The notes: generated by a model not told the origin, from the sequence alone. 10,875 bases of DNA from an uncultured Clostridia bacterium (GCA_944376785.1 CALWDV010000035.1:1-10875); one strand, 5' to 3'. Positions 1-6,772 are shown, numbered from the stretch's first letter. A program made the numbers and translations.

Positions 1-43
1 TATTTAGGTCTTGTATGTCTTTTGTACTCCTAAATATTTTTTT
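1..43. terminator. Hairpin with T-run, copy 1 of a repeated element
   Basis: TATTTAGG (1-8) pairs with CCTAAATA (29-36) around a 20-base loop and is followed by seven T (37-43). This is the form of a weak intrinsic terminator for a gene to the left of the window. A closely similar element lies at 238-280. The 8-bp stem has only two G-C pairs, so terminator function is an inference. Confidence 0.45.
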
Positions 44-105
44 ATTTTTCTTTCTATTCCATAATCTAATAAAAAAAACTATTTTTCTAAAAATTCAATT
101 CAATC

Positions 106-197
106 GAAGTTTTTTTTGTTTTTCATAACTGCATCTAATTATCTCTTTAAAACCTTTTCTTTGAAGTTGCTTTTTTGTTTTTTTAAACTTCATCTAA
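106..197. repeat. Degenerate direct repeat in gene-free leader
   Basis: Two diverged copies of about 33-35 bases (106-138 and 163-197) both start GAAGTT, run through a T-rich core with TTTTTTGTTTTT and end with CATCTAA. The second copy can also fold, GAAGTT (163-168) with AACTTC (186-191). No open frame of useful length or RNA gene is visible in the surrounding 1-390 stretch, which otherwise holds only the two hairpins and a promoter. Low complexity makes chance similarity possible. Confidence 0.3.
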
Positions 198-237
198 AAA
201 CTGGTTAAAAAACATTTTCAAATATTTATATTAAAAA

Positions 238-280
238 AATATTTAGGTAATGTATCTTTTTTTACACCTAAATATTTTTT
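238..280. terminator. Strong bidirectional hairpin terminator, copy 2
   Basis: AATATTTAGGT (238-248) pairs perfectly over 11 bp with ACCTAAATATT (266-276) around a 17-base loop. A-rich sequence precedes it and T-rich sequence follows it, so both strands would give a U-tailed hairpin. The core resembles the element at 1-43, including a TGTAT in the loop. Confidence 0.6.
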
Positions 281-328
281 GTTTTTATTGGTGTTTCTTA
301 ATTTGCAATGTTTTAATATTTAATTTAA

Positions 329-358
329 TTGACAAATTTCAACAAATAAAACTATTAT
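329..358 (+). promoter_or_regulatory. Sigma-A-type promoter for the YgjV-like gene
   Basis: TTGACA (329-334) is a perfect -35 box. TATTAT (353-358) lies 18 bp downstream as the -10 box. The predicted start near 365 gives a leader of about 26 bases that contains AGGAGAT (379-385). Confidence 0.65.
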
Positions 359-390
359 TATTTAAGTGTGTTTTTTGTAGGAGATAGGTA

Positions 391-639
391 ATGAATTGGT
401 ATGAAGTAATAGGAATAATAGCAACACTTTTTGTTTTGTTATCGTTTTTAATGAAAGATGTAAAAGTGATAAGAATAATTAACATTATTGGTTGCATATT
501 TTTTGTTGTGTACGGAATTTTAATTGGTTCTTTAAGTACTTGGTTATTAAATGGAATTTTAATTTTTATCCATATTTATTATTTAGTAAAATTTTATATG
601 GATAAGAAGAAAAATGAAATTTTAGAAACAAAAAAATAA
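391..639 (+). CDS. Small three-helix membrane protein, YgjV-like
   Basis: This 82-residue protein is almost wholly hydrophobic, with three predicted membrane helices at about residues 6-21, 26-48 and 50-70 and a lysine-rich tail likely to lie in the cytoplasm. The pattern of a first helix ending SFLMKD, then a basic turn and a second helix with GCIFFVVYG resembles the small YgjV-type inner membrane proteins of Bacillota, as I recall them. Their biochemical role is not established, so no function is assigned. AGGAGAT at 379-385 sits 5 bases before the ATG. The gene has its own promoter (329-358) and a terminator 2 bases after the stop, so it looks monocistronic. The membrane topology is well supported; the family name is moderately supported. 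Confidence 0.8.
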   Translation: MNWYEVIGIIATLFVLLSFLMKDVKVIRIINIIGCIFFVVYGILIGSLSTWLLNGILIFIHIYYLVKFYMDKKKNEILETKK

Positions 640-641
640 AT

Positions 642-667
642 AAAAGCACATAATTATGTGCTTTTTT
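642..667 (+). terminator. Intrinsic terminator after the YgjV-like gene
   Basis: GCACAT (646-651) pairs with ATGTGC (656-661) around AATT. The palindrome extends outward through four A-T pairs and ends in six T (662-667). Confidence 0.85.
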
Positions 668-728
668 ATTAAATTTTAACTATTTTTTGCATATAATAAT
701 TTTAAATATGTTCACAAATTATTTAATA

Positions 729-757
729 TTGATTAAGTAATTAATTTAATATATAAT
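729..757 (+). promoter_or_regulatory. Sigma-A-type promoter for the M16 peptidase gene
   Basis: TTGATT (729-734), 17 bp, TATAAT (752-757). The predicted start near 764 gives a leader of about 23 bases carrying AGGAG at 776-780. Confidence 0.6.
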
Positions 758-786
758 ATATAGCAGTAAATACTTAGGAGAAAAAA

Positions 787-2061
787 ATGGCAAAAGTAAT
801 AAAATTAAAAAATGGTGCAGTTCTTTTATATTCTCGAAATAGGCAATCAAAAGCCACTGCTTTTAGAGTGGGAATTTTTCGTGGTGGATATTTAGACAAA
901 AACACTGGAATTTCTCATTTGTTGGAGCATATGTTATTTAAAGGCACAAAAAATTGTTCAAATGACCAATTATCAGCATTAATTAGAGATAATACTCGCA
1001 CAATTAACGCAAGTACATCTGGTGATTATATGTTAATTAGGGCGTATGAAAGTAACAAAAAATTAAAAGACGCTTTCAAACTTACTGCCGATATGTTAAT
1101 TAACAGTAATTTTCCAAGTGAAGAACTTGAAAAGGAAAAACAAGTTGTAAAACAAGAAATTATTAGAGCAAATGATGACATTCAAAGAAAAGCATCTAAA
1201 AATTTGCTAATAAGTGCTTATAACTATCCTGAAACAAAATCAAGTGTTTTAGGTGATGAAAAGAAAATGATGGCAATAACCAGAAAAGATTTGTTGAAGT
1301 ACCAAGAAAATAATATTGTTTGTGAAAACTTTTTTGCTAGTTGCTGTTCTAGTTTACCTGCTTTTGTTATTAAACGTTTAGTTAACAAATATTTTATTAA
1401 AAACTTGAAAAGTGGAATAAAAAATGAATTTAATTCAAGTTATTTGTCTATTAATGGAAAAAGCAAGTTGGTTGTAGAACCCATGGAAAGACAAAAAATT
1501 GTTTTAAAGGTTGCTATTCCAACTTTTGGTTATTCAAATTTAAAGGATAATTTTTTGCTTGGACAACTTTTAAACTATTTTTCAGGCATTAAAGGACCAA
1601 TTTTTAATCATTTTAGAGAGAAAAAACAACTTGTTTATGCTGTATCTTTAAATCGTTGGGCATATAGAGATGATGGATTATTAGTTTTTGATATTGAAAC
1701 AAGTAAAGATAAAATTAACGATTGTTTTGTTGCAATTAGTGATTTTATTAAAGATGCTAAACAAGGAATTGAACAACACGAAGTTGATAGATTACTTGAA
1801 AAAATTGAAGAAAGAGAAGATTGTTATATTGGTCATCCAGTTGATAGTTGTGCCAACATTATGTTTAATTACTTAGACCATAACAAAATTATAAAATCGC
1901 GTGAATATTTAAAAAATAAAAAATATTTAACTAAAAAAACATTAGATGAATTAATAAATCAAGTTTTCACTTTTGATAAGGTTTTTGTTTCTGTTGCAGG
2001 TCCAGTAACTAAAAAAGACATTCCAAACATAAACAAGATTATTAGCATTATTAAGCAATAA
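787..2061 (+). CDS. M16 family zinc metallopeptidase (processing-peptidase type)
   Basis: This 424-residue protein has the inverted zinc motif HxxEH at H44-L-L-E47-H48 (followed by MLFKGT). A third ligand candidate, E124 in VKQE, lies exactly 76 residues after H48, the spacing seen in mitochondrial processing peptidase beta. All catalytic residues are therefore present. The second M16 domain (about residues 200-424) keeps the substrate-pocket stretch FREKKQLVYAV near residues 278-288. The length fits the single-unit M16B/YmxG type, which works as homo- or heterodimers that degrade or trim peptides inside a clamshell chamber. No signal peptide is visible, so a cytoplasmic location is likely. 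AGGAG (776-780) is 6 bases before the ATG. No second M16 gene is adjacent, so a homodimer is the simplest guess. The substrate is unknown. Confidence 0.9.
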   Translation: MAKVIKLKNGAVLLYSRNRQSKATAFRVGIFRGGYLDKNTGISHLLEHMLFKGTKNCSNDQLSALIRDNTRTINASTSGDYMLIRAYESNKKLKDAFKLTADMLINSNFPSEELEKEKQVVKQEIIRANDDIQRKASKNLLISAYNYPETKSSVLGDEKKMMAITRKDLLKYQENNIVCENFFASCCSSLPAFVIKRLVNKYFIKNLKSGIKNEFNSSYLSINGKSKLVVEPMERQKIVLKVAIPTFGYSNLKDNFLLGQLLNYFSGIKGPIFNHFREKKQLVYAVSLNRWAYRDDGLLVFDIETSKDKINDCFVAISDFIKDAKQGIEQHEVDRLLEKIEEREDCYIGHPVDSCANIMFNYLDHNKIIKSREYLKNKKYLTKKTLDELINQVFTFDKVFVSVAGPVTKKDIPNINKIISIIKQ

Positions 2062-2063
2062 TA

Positions 2064-2092
2064 TTTACTTTTTTAATTTTTAGTGATATAAT
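2064..2092 (+). promoter_or_regulatory. Candidate promoter upstream of the CNNM gene
   Basis: TTTACT (2064-2069), 17 bp, TATAAT (2087-2092). It would start RNA near 2099, only about 8 bases before the hairpin at 2107-2128. Either this box is a chance match or the CNNM gene has an attenuated leader. Confidence 0.4.
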
Positions 2093-2106
2093 AAATTTGT
2101 TTTAAG

Positions 2107-2128
2107 AGTGTGGCTTTGCCACATTTTT
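2107..2128 (+). terminator. Intrinsic terminator after the M16 gene
   Basis: TGTGGC (2109-2114) pairs with GCCACA (2118-2123) around TTT, with one G-U and one A-U pair possible below it, and is followed by five T (2124-2128). It lies 45 bases after the M16 stop and 62 bases before the CNNM start. Confidence 0.75.
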
Positions 2129-2133
2129 AATTG

Positions 2134-2165
2134 AATTTGCAAAAAAATTATTAAATTTGCAAAAA
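2134..2165. repeat. Direct repeat AATTTGCAAAAA, 20-bp period
   Basis: AATTTGCAAAAA occurs at 2134-2145 and again at 2154-2165, two helical turns apart, between the terminator and the CNNM ribosome binding site. It could be a protein-binding site in the CNNM leader, but AT-rich sequence makes chance plausible. Confidence 0.3.
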
Positions 2166-2189
2166 TTTTATTTAATTAGGAGCATTATC

Positions 2190-3614
2190 GTGATACCTCT
2201 CCCGAACTTAATTTTACAAATAACATTTAATGTAACAGACGCATTGTTATTATTATTAATTGTTGTTCTGTTATCATTATCAGCATTCTTTTCTGCAAGT
2301 GAAACTGCATTTTCAACTGCAAACATAATTAGAATTCGAAATTATGCAGATGAAAAAAGAAAAGGTGCAAGAAAAGCACTTTGGATTATGGAACATTTTG
2401 ACAAAACACTTTCAACTATTTTAGTTGGAAACAACTTTGTTAACATTGCAAGTACCACTGTGTGTGCAATAATTTTTGGTAAGTTTATTTTAAATCCAAC
2501 TTTATCAAATGTTTTAAACACAGTTGTTATGACCATTGTTGTTTTAATTTTTGGTGAAATTTGTCCAAAAAGTTTAGCAAAAGCAAATGCAGATAAAATT
2601 GCTTTAAAATTTTCTGGAGCAATGTTTTTTATAATTAAAGTATTTACTCCAATAATTTATCCGTTTTATGCATTGCAAAAATTAATGTTAAAAAAAGTTA
2701 AATCAGAAGATAATCCAACAGTTACCGAAGATGAATTAGGAAGCATTATCGACACCATGGAAGAAGAAGGTGTGTTAAACAGTGATGATGCAGATTTGTT
2801 CCAAGGTGTTATGGATTTGGATTCACAAACTGTTTATGACATTATGACTCCAAGAATAGATATGGTTGCCATTGAAATTAACGAAGATTTAAAAGAACTG
2901 GAAAAAATTTTTGTTGAATCTGGATTTTCTCGAATTCCTGTTTATGAAGAAGATAAAGACCATGTTGTTGGAATTGTGTATCAAAAAGATTATTTAAAAC
3001 AAATGTTGTCTGGAACAAAATTTTCAATTAAACAAATTATGACCGAACCAATTTTTGTTGCTGAAAATATGAAGGCAAATGATTTAATTAGAAAAATGCA
3101 ATCAGAAAAAAAACATATGGCAATTGTTATTGACGAACATGGTGGAACCAGTGGAATTGTTACTTTTGAAGATGCCGTTGAAGAAATGCTTGGCGATATT
3201 TATGACGAGCATGATGATGAGGTTGTTGAAAGTTACATAACAAAAATTGAAGATTGTGTTTATGATGTTAATCCAGATATTGACCTTGAAGATTTGTTTG
3301 ATACTTTGGGCATTGAGCATATGCCAGATACAGAATACACAACACTTGGTGGATATTTATATGAACTTTCAGAAGATTTACCTGAACAAAACCAAGAGTT
3401 AGATGTTGTTACTGTTGATGAACAAATGGACGATCATGGTGGAATTATTACAAAAACAATTAAATTAAAATTTATTATTTCTGAAATTGAAGATAGAAGT
3501 ATTAAAAAAGTAAGATTAATTGTTGAGCCAACAGATGTTGAACCAAACGAAAAACATTTAAAACGTGTTAATAAAAAAGATGATGAAGATGAAGATGAAA
3601 ATAAAGAGGGTTAA
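2190..3614 (+). CDS. CNNM/CorC-type membrane protein with CBS pair (hemolysin C family)
   Basis: From the GTG at 2190 this is 474 residues, in the usual order for the family. A DUF21/CNNM membrane domain covers about residues 10-170, with SAFFSASETAF at 31-41, ILVGNN at 77-82 and FGEICPKS at 121-128. Two CBS motifs follow, starting near IMTPR (218-222) and IMTEP (283-287), with DEHGGTSGIVTFED at 315-328. A CorC_HlyC domain covers about 345-445, and the tail is acidic and charged. Members are linked to magnesium or other cation efflux and homeostasis, with CBS domains sensing adenine nucleotides. The name hemolysin is historical. GTG is preferred because AGGAG (2178-2182) lies 7 bases upstream. 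A TTG at 2157 is in frame but has no ribosome binding site and would add 11 residues. No cognate gene is adjacent. Confidence 0.88.
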   Translation: MIPLPNLILQITFNVTDALLLLLIVVLLSLSAFFSASETAFSTANIIRIRNYADEKRKGARKALWIMEHFDKTLSTILVGNNFVNIASTTVCAIIFGKFILNPTLSNVLNTVVMTIVVLIFGEICPKSLAKANADKIALKFSGAMFFIIKVFTPIIYPFYALQKLMLKKVKSEDNPTVTEDELGSIIDTMEEEGVLNSDDADLFQGVMDLDSQTVYDIMTPRIDMVAIEINEDLKELEKIFVESGFSRIPVYEEDKDHVVGIVYQKDYLKQMLSGTKFSIKQIMTEPIFVAENMKANDLIRKMQSEKKHMAIVIDEHGGTSGIVTFEDAVEEMLGDIYDEHDDEVVESYITKIEDCVYDVNPDIDLEDLFDTLGIEHMPDTEYTTLGGYLYELSEDLPEQNQELDVVTVDEQMDDHGGIITKTIKLKFIISEIEDRSIKKVRLIVEPTDVEPNEKHLKRVNKKDDEDEDENKEG

Positions 3615-3633
3615 TTAACTCTCTTTATTTTTT
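3603..3633 (+). terminator. Intrinsic terminator overlapping the CNNM stop codon
   Basis: AAAGAGGGTT (3603-3612) pairs with AACTCTCTTT (3617-3626), with one G-T wobble, around AATT; a T-rich tail runs to 3633. The TAA stop (3612-3614) is inside the hairpin. Confidence 0.8.
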
Positions 3634-3685
3634 AATGTTTCAAAATGTTATTTAATTATTTAATAATAACAAAAATTTAGATTTT

Positions 3686-3707
3686 AAAATAAAGGTAACT
3701 TTATTTT
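3686..3707. repeat. Perfect inverted repeat upstream of the XRE gene
   Basis: AAAATAAAG (3686-3694) and CTTTATTTT (3699-3707) form a 9-bp stem closed by GTAA, a GNRA-type tetraloop. Only one stem pair is G-C. It touches the candidate -35 region of the XRE gene, so it could be an operator (possibly autoregulatory) or a weak second terminator. Confidence 0.35.
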
Positions 3708-3742
3708 GTTAAATTGCTTTTAATTATATCATAATATATATG
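3706..3742 (+). promoter_or_regulatory. Candidate promoter(s) for the XRE regulator
   Basis: Two overlapping solutions exist: TTGTTA (3706-3711), 18 bp, CATAAT (3730-3735); or TTGCTT (3714-3719), 17 bp, TATATG (3737-3742). Sequence alone does not decide between them. Both put the RNA start at about 3742-3749, inside the Spo0A-box-like pair at 3741-3757. Confidence 0.4.
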
Positions 3743-3757
3743 TCGAATTTTGTAGAA
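3741..3757 (+). promoter_or_regulatory. Tandem Spo0A-box-like sites
   Basis: TGTCGAA at 3741-3747 is a perfect match to the 0A box. TGTAGAA at 3751-3757 differs at one base and lies exactly 10 bp downstream in the same orientation. Tandem boxes at 10-bp spacing are the arrangement known from Spo0A-repressed abrB of Bacillus subtilis. The pair overlaps the predicted transcription start of the XRE gene and ends 16 bases before its ATG, a position suited to repression. Binding itself is inferred. Confidence 0.5.
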
Positions 3758-3773
3758 AAATGAGGAAAATGTT

Positions 3774-4106
3774 ATGTTAAAATTAAAACAATTACGTTTG
3801 CAAAAGGGAATTACGCAAAAAGAGTTAGCAAAACAATTAAACATACCTTATAAAAATTATAATACATATGAATTAGGTTATACAACGCCAGATATTTCAA
3901 CATTAATTAAAATTGCTAATTTTTATCATGTTAGTTTAGATTATTTGTGTGGTAATAAATTTCATAGATTGGAATTAGGATTTTTAAGTGAAAATAAAGA
4001 AGCAATAATAAAAGCTGTTAAAGATTTAACCGACATTCAAAGTGAAAAAGTTTTGTCATATATTTGTGGAATGATTGATAAAAAAGATGATGATTTTTTG
4101 AAATAA
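3774..4106 (+). CDS. XRE-family helix-turn-helix transcriptional regulator
   Basis: This 110-residue protein has a Cro/CI-type DNA-binding domain at about residues 3-60. It opens LKQLRLQKGITQKELAKQL, has a recognition-helix region around PYKNYNTYE and ends with the usual VSLDYLCGN. Residues 65-110 form a short helical tail (with KDLTDIQSEKVLSYI) that probably dimerises; there is no peptidase or ligand domain. The size resembles small repressors such as SinR, but I see no specific SinR signature, so no symbol is given. GAGG at 3762-3765 is 8 bases before the ATG. The gene stands alone, with terminators on either side (3603-3633 and 4132-4163). Spo0A-box-like sites overlap its promoter, and the division-sporulation block follows it. 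That suggests a transition-state or sporulation regulator, but this is inference. Confidence 0.88.
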   Translation: MLKLKQLRLQKGITQKELAKQLNIPYKNYNTYELGYTTPDISTLIKIANFYHVSLDYLCGNKFHRLELGFLSENKEAIIKAVKDLTDIQSEKVLSYICGMIDKKDDDFLK

Positions 4107-4131
4107 AATTAAACTAACTAGGGATTTTTTT

Positions 4132-4163
4132 AGGTTGCATAAATTTTTTGTGCACCTTTTTTT
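4132..4163 (+). terminator. Intrinsic terminator after the XRE gene
   Basis: AGGTTGCA (4132-4139) pairs with TGCACCT (4151-4157) with one bulged T, around an 11-base loop, and runs into seven T (4157-4163). Confidence 0.65.
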
Positions 4164-4165
4164 AT

Positions 4166-4194
4166 TTGACTAAATTTGTTTGCAATTATATACT
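4166..4194 (+). promoter_or_regulatory. Sigma-A-type promoter for ftsA
   Basis: TTGACT (4166-4171), 17 bp, TATACT (4189-4194), each box one base off consensus. RNA would start near 4201, leaving about 46 bases of leader before the ATG at 4247. This argues against the in-frame TTG at 4148 as a start. Confidence 0.65.
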
Positions 4195-4246
4195 AAAATT
4201 AGTTATTAAATTATTATTAATTTTTAATTTACACAATGGAGAAAAT

Positions 4247-5365
4247 ATGGCAAAAAGCGAAGTTGCTATTTTAGATTTTGGTTCTTCTAAAATCACAATA
4301 TTAGTTGGCACAAAAGGTGTTAATAGCACTTTTAAAATTATTGCGCATGGTAGTTGTGATTATGCTGGATTTATGAATGGTGAATTCATAGAACCTGAAA
4401 ATTTATCTAGTGCAATTTCTTATGCAAAAAATCAAGCAGAAAATGCTCTTGGAAAAAAAATAAAACGTTTGTATGTTGGTGTTCCAACTGAATTTTGTTG
4501 TAGCACTTTGGAAAAAATTAGTTTAAATTTTAATAAAAGAATTAGAATTAAACAAAAAAATATTGATAAACTTTTTGATAACGCAAAAATAAGTTATGAA
4601 GGTTTTGAAATAATTAATAAAACACCAATATATTTTTTATTAGATGATGAAAACAGGGTTTTAAACCCACTTGGTTGTTTAAGTTCTTACATTACTGTTT
4701 TAGCTAGTTATGTTTTAGTTTCAAAAGATTTTTACAAATTTTTAGACGCCATTTTTTGTGAAGTTGGTGTTTACACAATAGAGTTAATAAGTTCAGCACT
4801 TGCCGAAAGTTTATATTTAATTGAACCAGAACTAAGACAAAATGGCGCACTTTTGGTTGATTGTGGTTTTATTACAACAAGTGTTAACGCAATTATGTTT
4901 GAAGGAATTACCGACTTAAAAAGTTTTTCGCTTGGTGGTGGTTACATTACAAGTGATTTAATGGAAGTTTTAAAAATTCCATTTGATAGTGCAGAACAAT
5001 TAAAAAGAAAATTAATTTTATCTGTTGAACCATATGACGATGAATGTTATGAAGTTTTAGTTAATCATCAAATAAAAAAATTTCCAGTTAGAATTGTTAA
5101 CGAAATTTGTTTGGCTAGAATTGATATGATTGCAGAAGCAATTTTAAAAAGTTTAAAAACCTTTAAAAATAGAATATCAGACGATATGGTTGTTTATTTA
5201 ACAGGTGGTGGTTTAAATTTTATTAAAGGAGTTGTTCCTTATTTAGAACAAGTGTTAAACAGAAAAGTGATTTTAATTGCACCAACACCTTTGCAATATA
5301 ATAAACCAGATTTATCTAGCTCATTAAGTTTGGTTGATGCTGCAATTAATATTGAAGAAAAATAA
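4247..5365 (+). CDS. ftsA: Divergent, tail-less FtsA-like cell division ATPase
   Basis: This 372-residue actin-like protein sits directly upstream of ftsZ, the usual place of FtsA, which links FtsZ filaments to the membrane. Phosphate-1 reads LDFGSSK (9-15). The FtsA-specific 1C domain fits about residues 78-165 (YVGVP, NKRIRIKQKNIDKLF). FSLGGGYIT (227-235) matches the family's GG-IT motif, and the adenosine motif is LTGGG (318-322). Phosphate-2 is eroded: VDCGFITTS (204-212) replaces the usual DIGGGTTD pattern. The protein stops right after the ATPase core, without the linker and C-terminal amphipathic helix that bind the membrane in typical FtsA (about 410-440 residues). The ATG at 4247 follows TGGAGA (4237-4242). 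The 33 codons upstream run through the terminator and promoter region and are not credible. A PilM-like relative is the main alternative. Confidence 0.78.
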   Translation: MAKSEVAILDFGSSKITILVGTKGVNSTFKIIAHGSCDYAGFMNGEFIEPENLSSAISYAKNQAENALGKKIKRLYVGVPTEFCCSTLEKISLNFNKRIRIKQKNIDKLFDNAKISYEGFEIINKTPIYFLLDDENRVLNPLGCLSSYITVLASYVLVSKDFYKFLDAIFCEVGVYTIELISSALAESLYLIEPELRQNGALLVDCGFITTSVNAIMFEGITDLKSFSLGGGYITSDLMEVLKIPFDSAEQLKRKLILSVEPYDDECYEVLVNHQIKKFPVRIVNEICLARIDMIAEAILKSLKTFKNRISDDMVVYLTGGGLNFIKGVVPYLEQVLNRKVILIAPTPLQYNKPDLSSSLSLVDAAINIEEK

Positions 5366-5417
5366 ATTTGAATATAAAATTTTTATTAAATAAATTTTTC
5401 TAACAGTTTTAAAAAAG

Positions 5418-5450
5418 TTTAAAATTTATAAAATATGTGTTAAAATATGT
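5418..5450 (+). promoter_or_regulatory. Candidate ftsZ promoter with 12-bp direct repeat
   Basis: TAAAATATGT occurs at 5429-5438 and 5441-5450, a 12-bp period, just before ftsZ. A weak promoter reading is TTTAAA (5418-5423), 17 bp, TAAAAT (5441-5446). No U-tailed hairpin separates ftsA from ftsZ, so read-through from the ftsA promoter is likely as well. Confidence 0.3.
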
Positions 5451-5479
5451 AAAATAGTTAGGATATATAAGGGGTAGGT

Positions 5480-6676
5480 ATGTACAACGAAAATATTAGT
5501 CAAATTTGCAATATTAAAGTTATTGGCGTTGGTGGTGGTGGAAACAACGCAGTTAATAGAATGGTTAATGCAAACATTAAAAGTGCAGAATTTATTGCTG
5601 TTAACACCGACAAACAAGCTTTGCTTATGAGTAAAGCGCAACACAGAGTGCAAATTGGAGAAAAATTAACACGTGGTTTGGGTGCAGGTGCTGACCCTGA
5701 AATTGGCGTTAAAGCAGCAGAAGAAAGCCGTGAAATGTTGGTTGAAGTTTTAAAAGATACCGACCTTGTGTTTATTACTGCTGGAATGGGTGGTGGCACA
5801 GGAACTGGTGCTGCACCAATCATTGCTAGTATTGCAAAAGAGTTGGGTGCTTTAACAATTGCTGTTGTAACAAAACCTTTTGTGTTTGAAGGCAAACGCA
5901 GAATGGATAATGCTGAAAAAGGTATAAAAGAACTTAAAGGCGTTGTTGACACTTTGGTTGTTATTCCTAATGATAAATTGTTAAAAATTGTTCCAAAGGG
6001 AACACCAATTATTGAAGCATTTAGAACTGCCGATGATGTGTTAAGACAAGGTATTCAAGGCATTTCCGATTTAATTGTTACACCAAGTTTAATTAACCTT
6101 GACTTTGCCGATGTTAAAACCATTATGAAAAATAAAGGTTTGGCACATATGGGTATTGGTCGTGGTAAAGGTGACAACAGAACAATTGAAGCTGTTAGAC
6201 AAGCTGTTTCAAGTCCATTGCTTGAAACAACAATTGAAGGTGCAACAGGAATTATTTTAAATATTAAAGGTGGCCTAGATTTAACCTTGGAAGAAGTTTA
6301 TGAATCTGCCGCATTAGTAAAAGAAGTTGTTGATCCAAGTTGTAACATTATTTTTGGTTCTGGCGTTGATGAAAATATGGATGAAGAAGTTGAAATAACT
6401 GTTATTGCAACAGGTTTTAGTGGTGCAACATTAACTGATGATATGAAAGAAGAAGTTAAAAGAACTGTTGTTACTGACACTGAAAAAGCAGAAAACTTTA
6501 TTCATAACGATTTAAATTCTAGTTCAAGAATGTTTAACATTAATAATAATAATGATGTTGAAGAAGATGAAGAGGAAGAAGAAGTTGAACAACCAAAAAC
6601 AATGACAAGCAGAGTTGAAGTTGATGATAGTAACATACCTCCTTTCTTAAGAAAAATGAAAAATAAAAGATTTTAA
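5480..6676 (+). CDS. ftsZ: Cell division GTPase FtsZ
   Basis: FtsZ is the tubulin-like GTPase that forms the division ring and, in spore formers, the polar septum. The 398-residue protein has VGGGGNNAVNRM (18-28) for nucleotide binding and the tubulin signature GGGTGTG (104-110). The T7 loop is NLDFAD (206-211), whose acidic residues complete the active site of the neighbouring subunit. An acidic, variable linker lies at about 350-375 (with a run of E). The conserved C-terminal peptide is IPPFLRK, near 386-392, which binds FtsA, SepF, ZapD or EzrA depending on species. The last residues (KMKNKRF) are basic. AAGGGG (5469-5474) lies 5 bases before the ATG. A strong terminator follows, so ftsA-ftsZ forms one unit separate from spoIIGA. 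Nothing in the protein looks degenerate. Confidence 0.98.
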   Translation: MYNENISQICNIKVIGVGGGGNNAVNRMVNANIKSAEFIAVNTDKQALLMSKAQHRVQIGEKLTRGLGAGADPEIGVKAAEESREMLVEVLKDTDLVFITAGMGGGTGTGAAPIIASIAKELGALTIAVVTKPFVFEGKRRMDNAEKGIKELKGVVDTLVVIPNDKLLKIVPKGTPIIEAFRTADDVLRQGIQGISDLIVTPSLINLDFADVKTIMKNKGLAHMGIGRGKGDNRTIEAVRQAVSSPLLETTIEGATGIILNIKGGLDLTLEEVYESAALVKEVVDPSCNIIFGSGVDENMDEEVEITVIATGFSGATLTDDMKEEVKRTVVTDTEKAENFIHNDLNSSSRMFNINNNNDVEEDEEEEEVEQPKTMTSRVEVDDSNIPPFLRKMKNKRF

Positions 6677-6691
6677 TTAAGTTAGTTTATT

Positions 6692-6726
6692 AAAAAACAC
6701 TAAATGTCAAATTTAGTGTTTTTTTT
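6692..6726 (+). terminator. Strong intrinsic terminator after ftsZ
   Basis: CACTAAAT (6698-6705) pairs with ATTTAGTG (6711-6718) around GTCAA. The stem extends by six A-T pairs (6692-6697 with 6719-6724) into the T-run ending at 6726. The loop side includes TGTCAAA (6705-6711), one base from the Spo0A box. Confidence 0.88.
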
Positions 6727-6772
6727 GTTTTATTTTTCCAAATTATAAATAGGGCATTTGAATATATTAATT

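Noticed and set aside
1..390. Possible CRISPR array from the repeated hairpins
   Set aside because: There are only two copies, about 240 bases apart, with imperfect identity and no regular spacers or cas genes.
2157..2189. TTG start for the CNNM gene
   Set aside because: No ribosome binding site precedes it, and AGGAG at 2178-2182 is placed for GTG 2190.
4148..4246. N-terminal extension of FtsA from a TTG start, with a hydrophobic stretch
   Set aside because: The extension would cross the XRE terminator and the ftsA promoter and has no ribosome binding site. ATG 4247 has TGGAGA and matches the family N terminus, so the apparent membrane helix is an artefact.
5500..5952. A 150-codon open frame on the minus strand
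   Set aside because: It lies wholly inside ftsZ, which has all family motifs on the plus strand. The reverse frame is proline- and alanine-rich because it mirrors glycine-rich GTPase codons, and it has no ribosome binding site.
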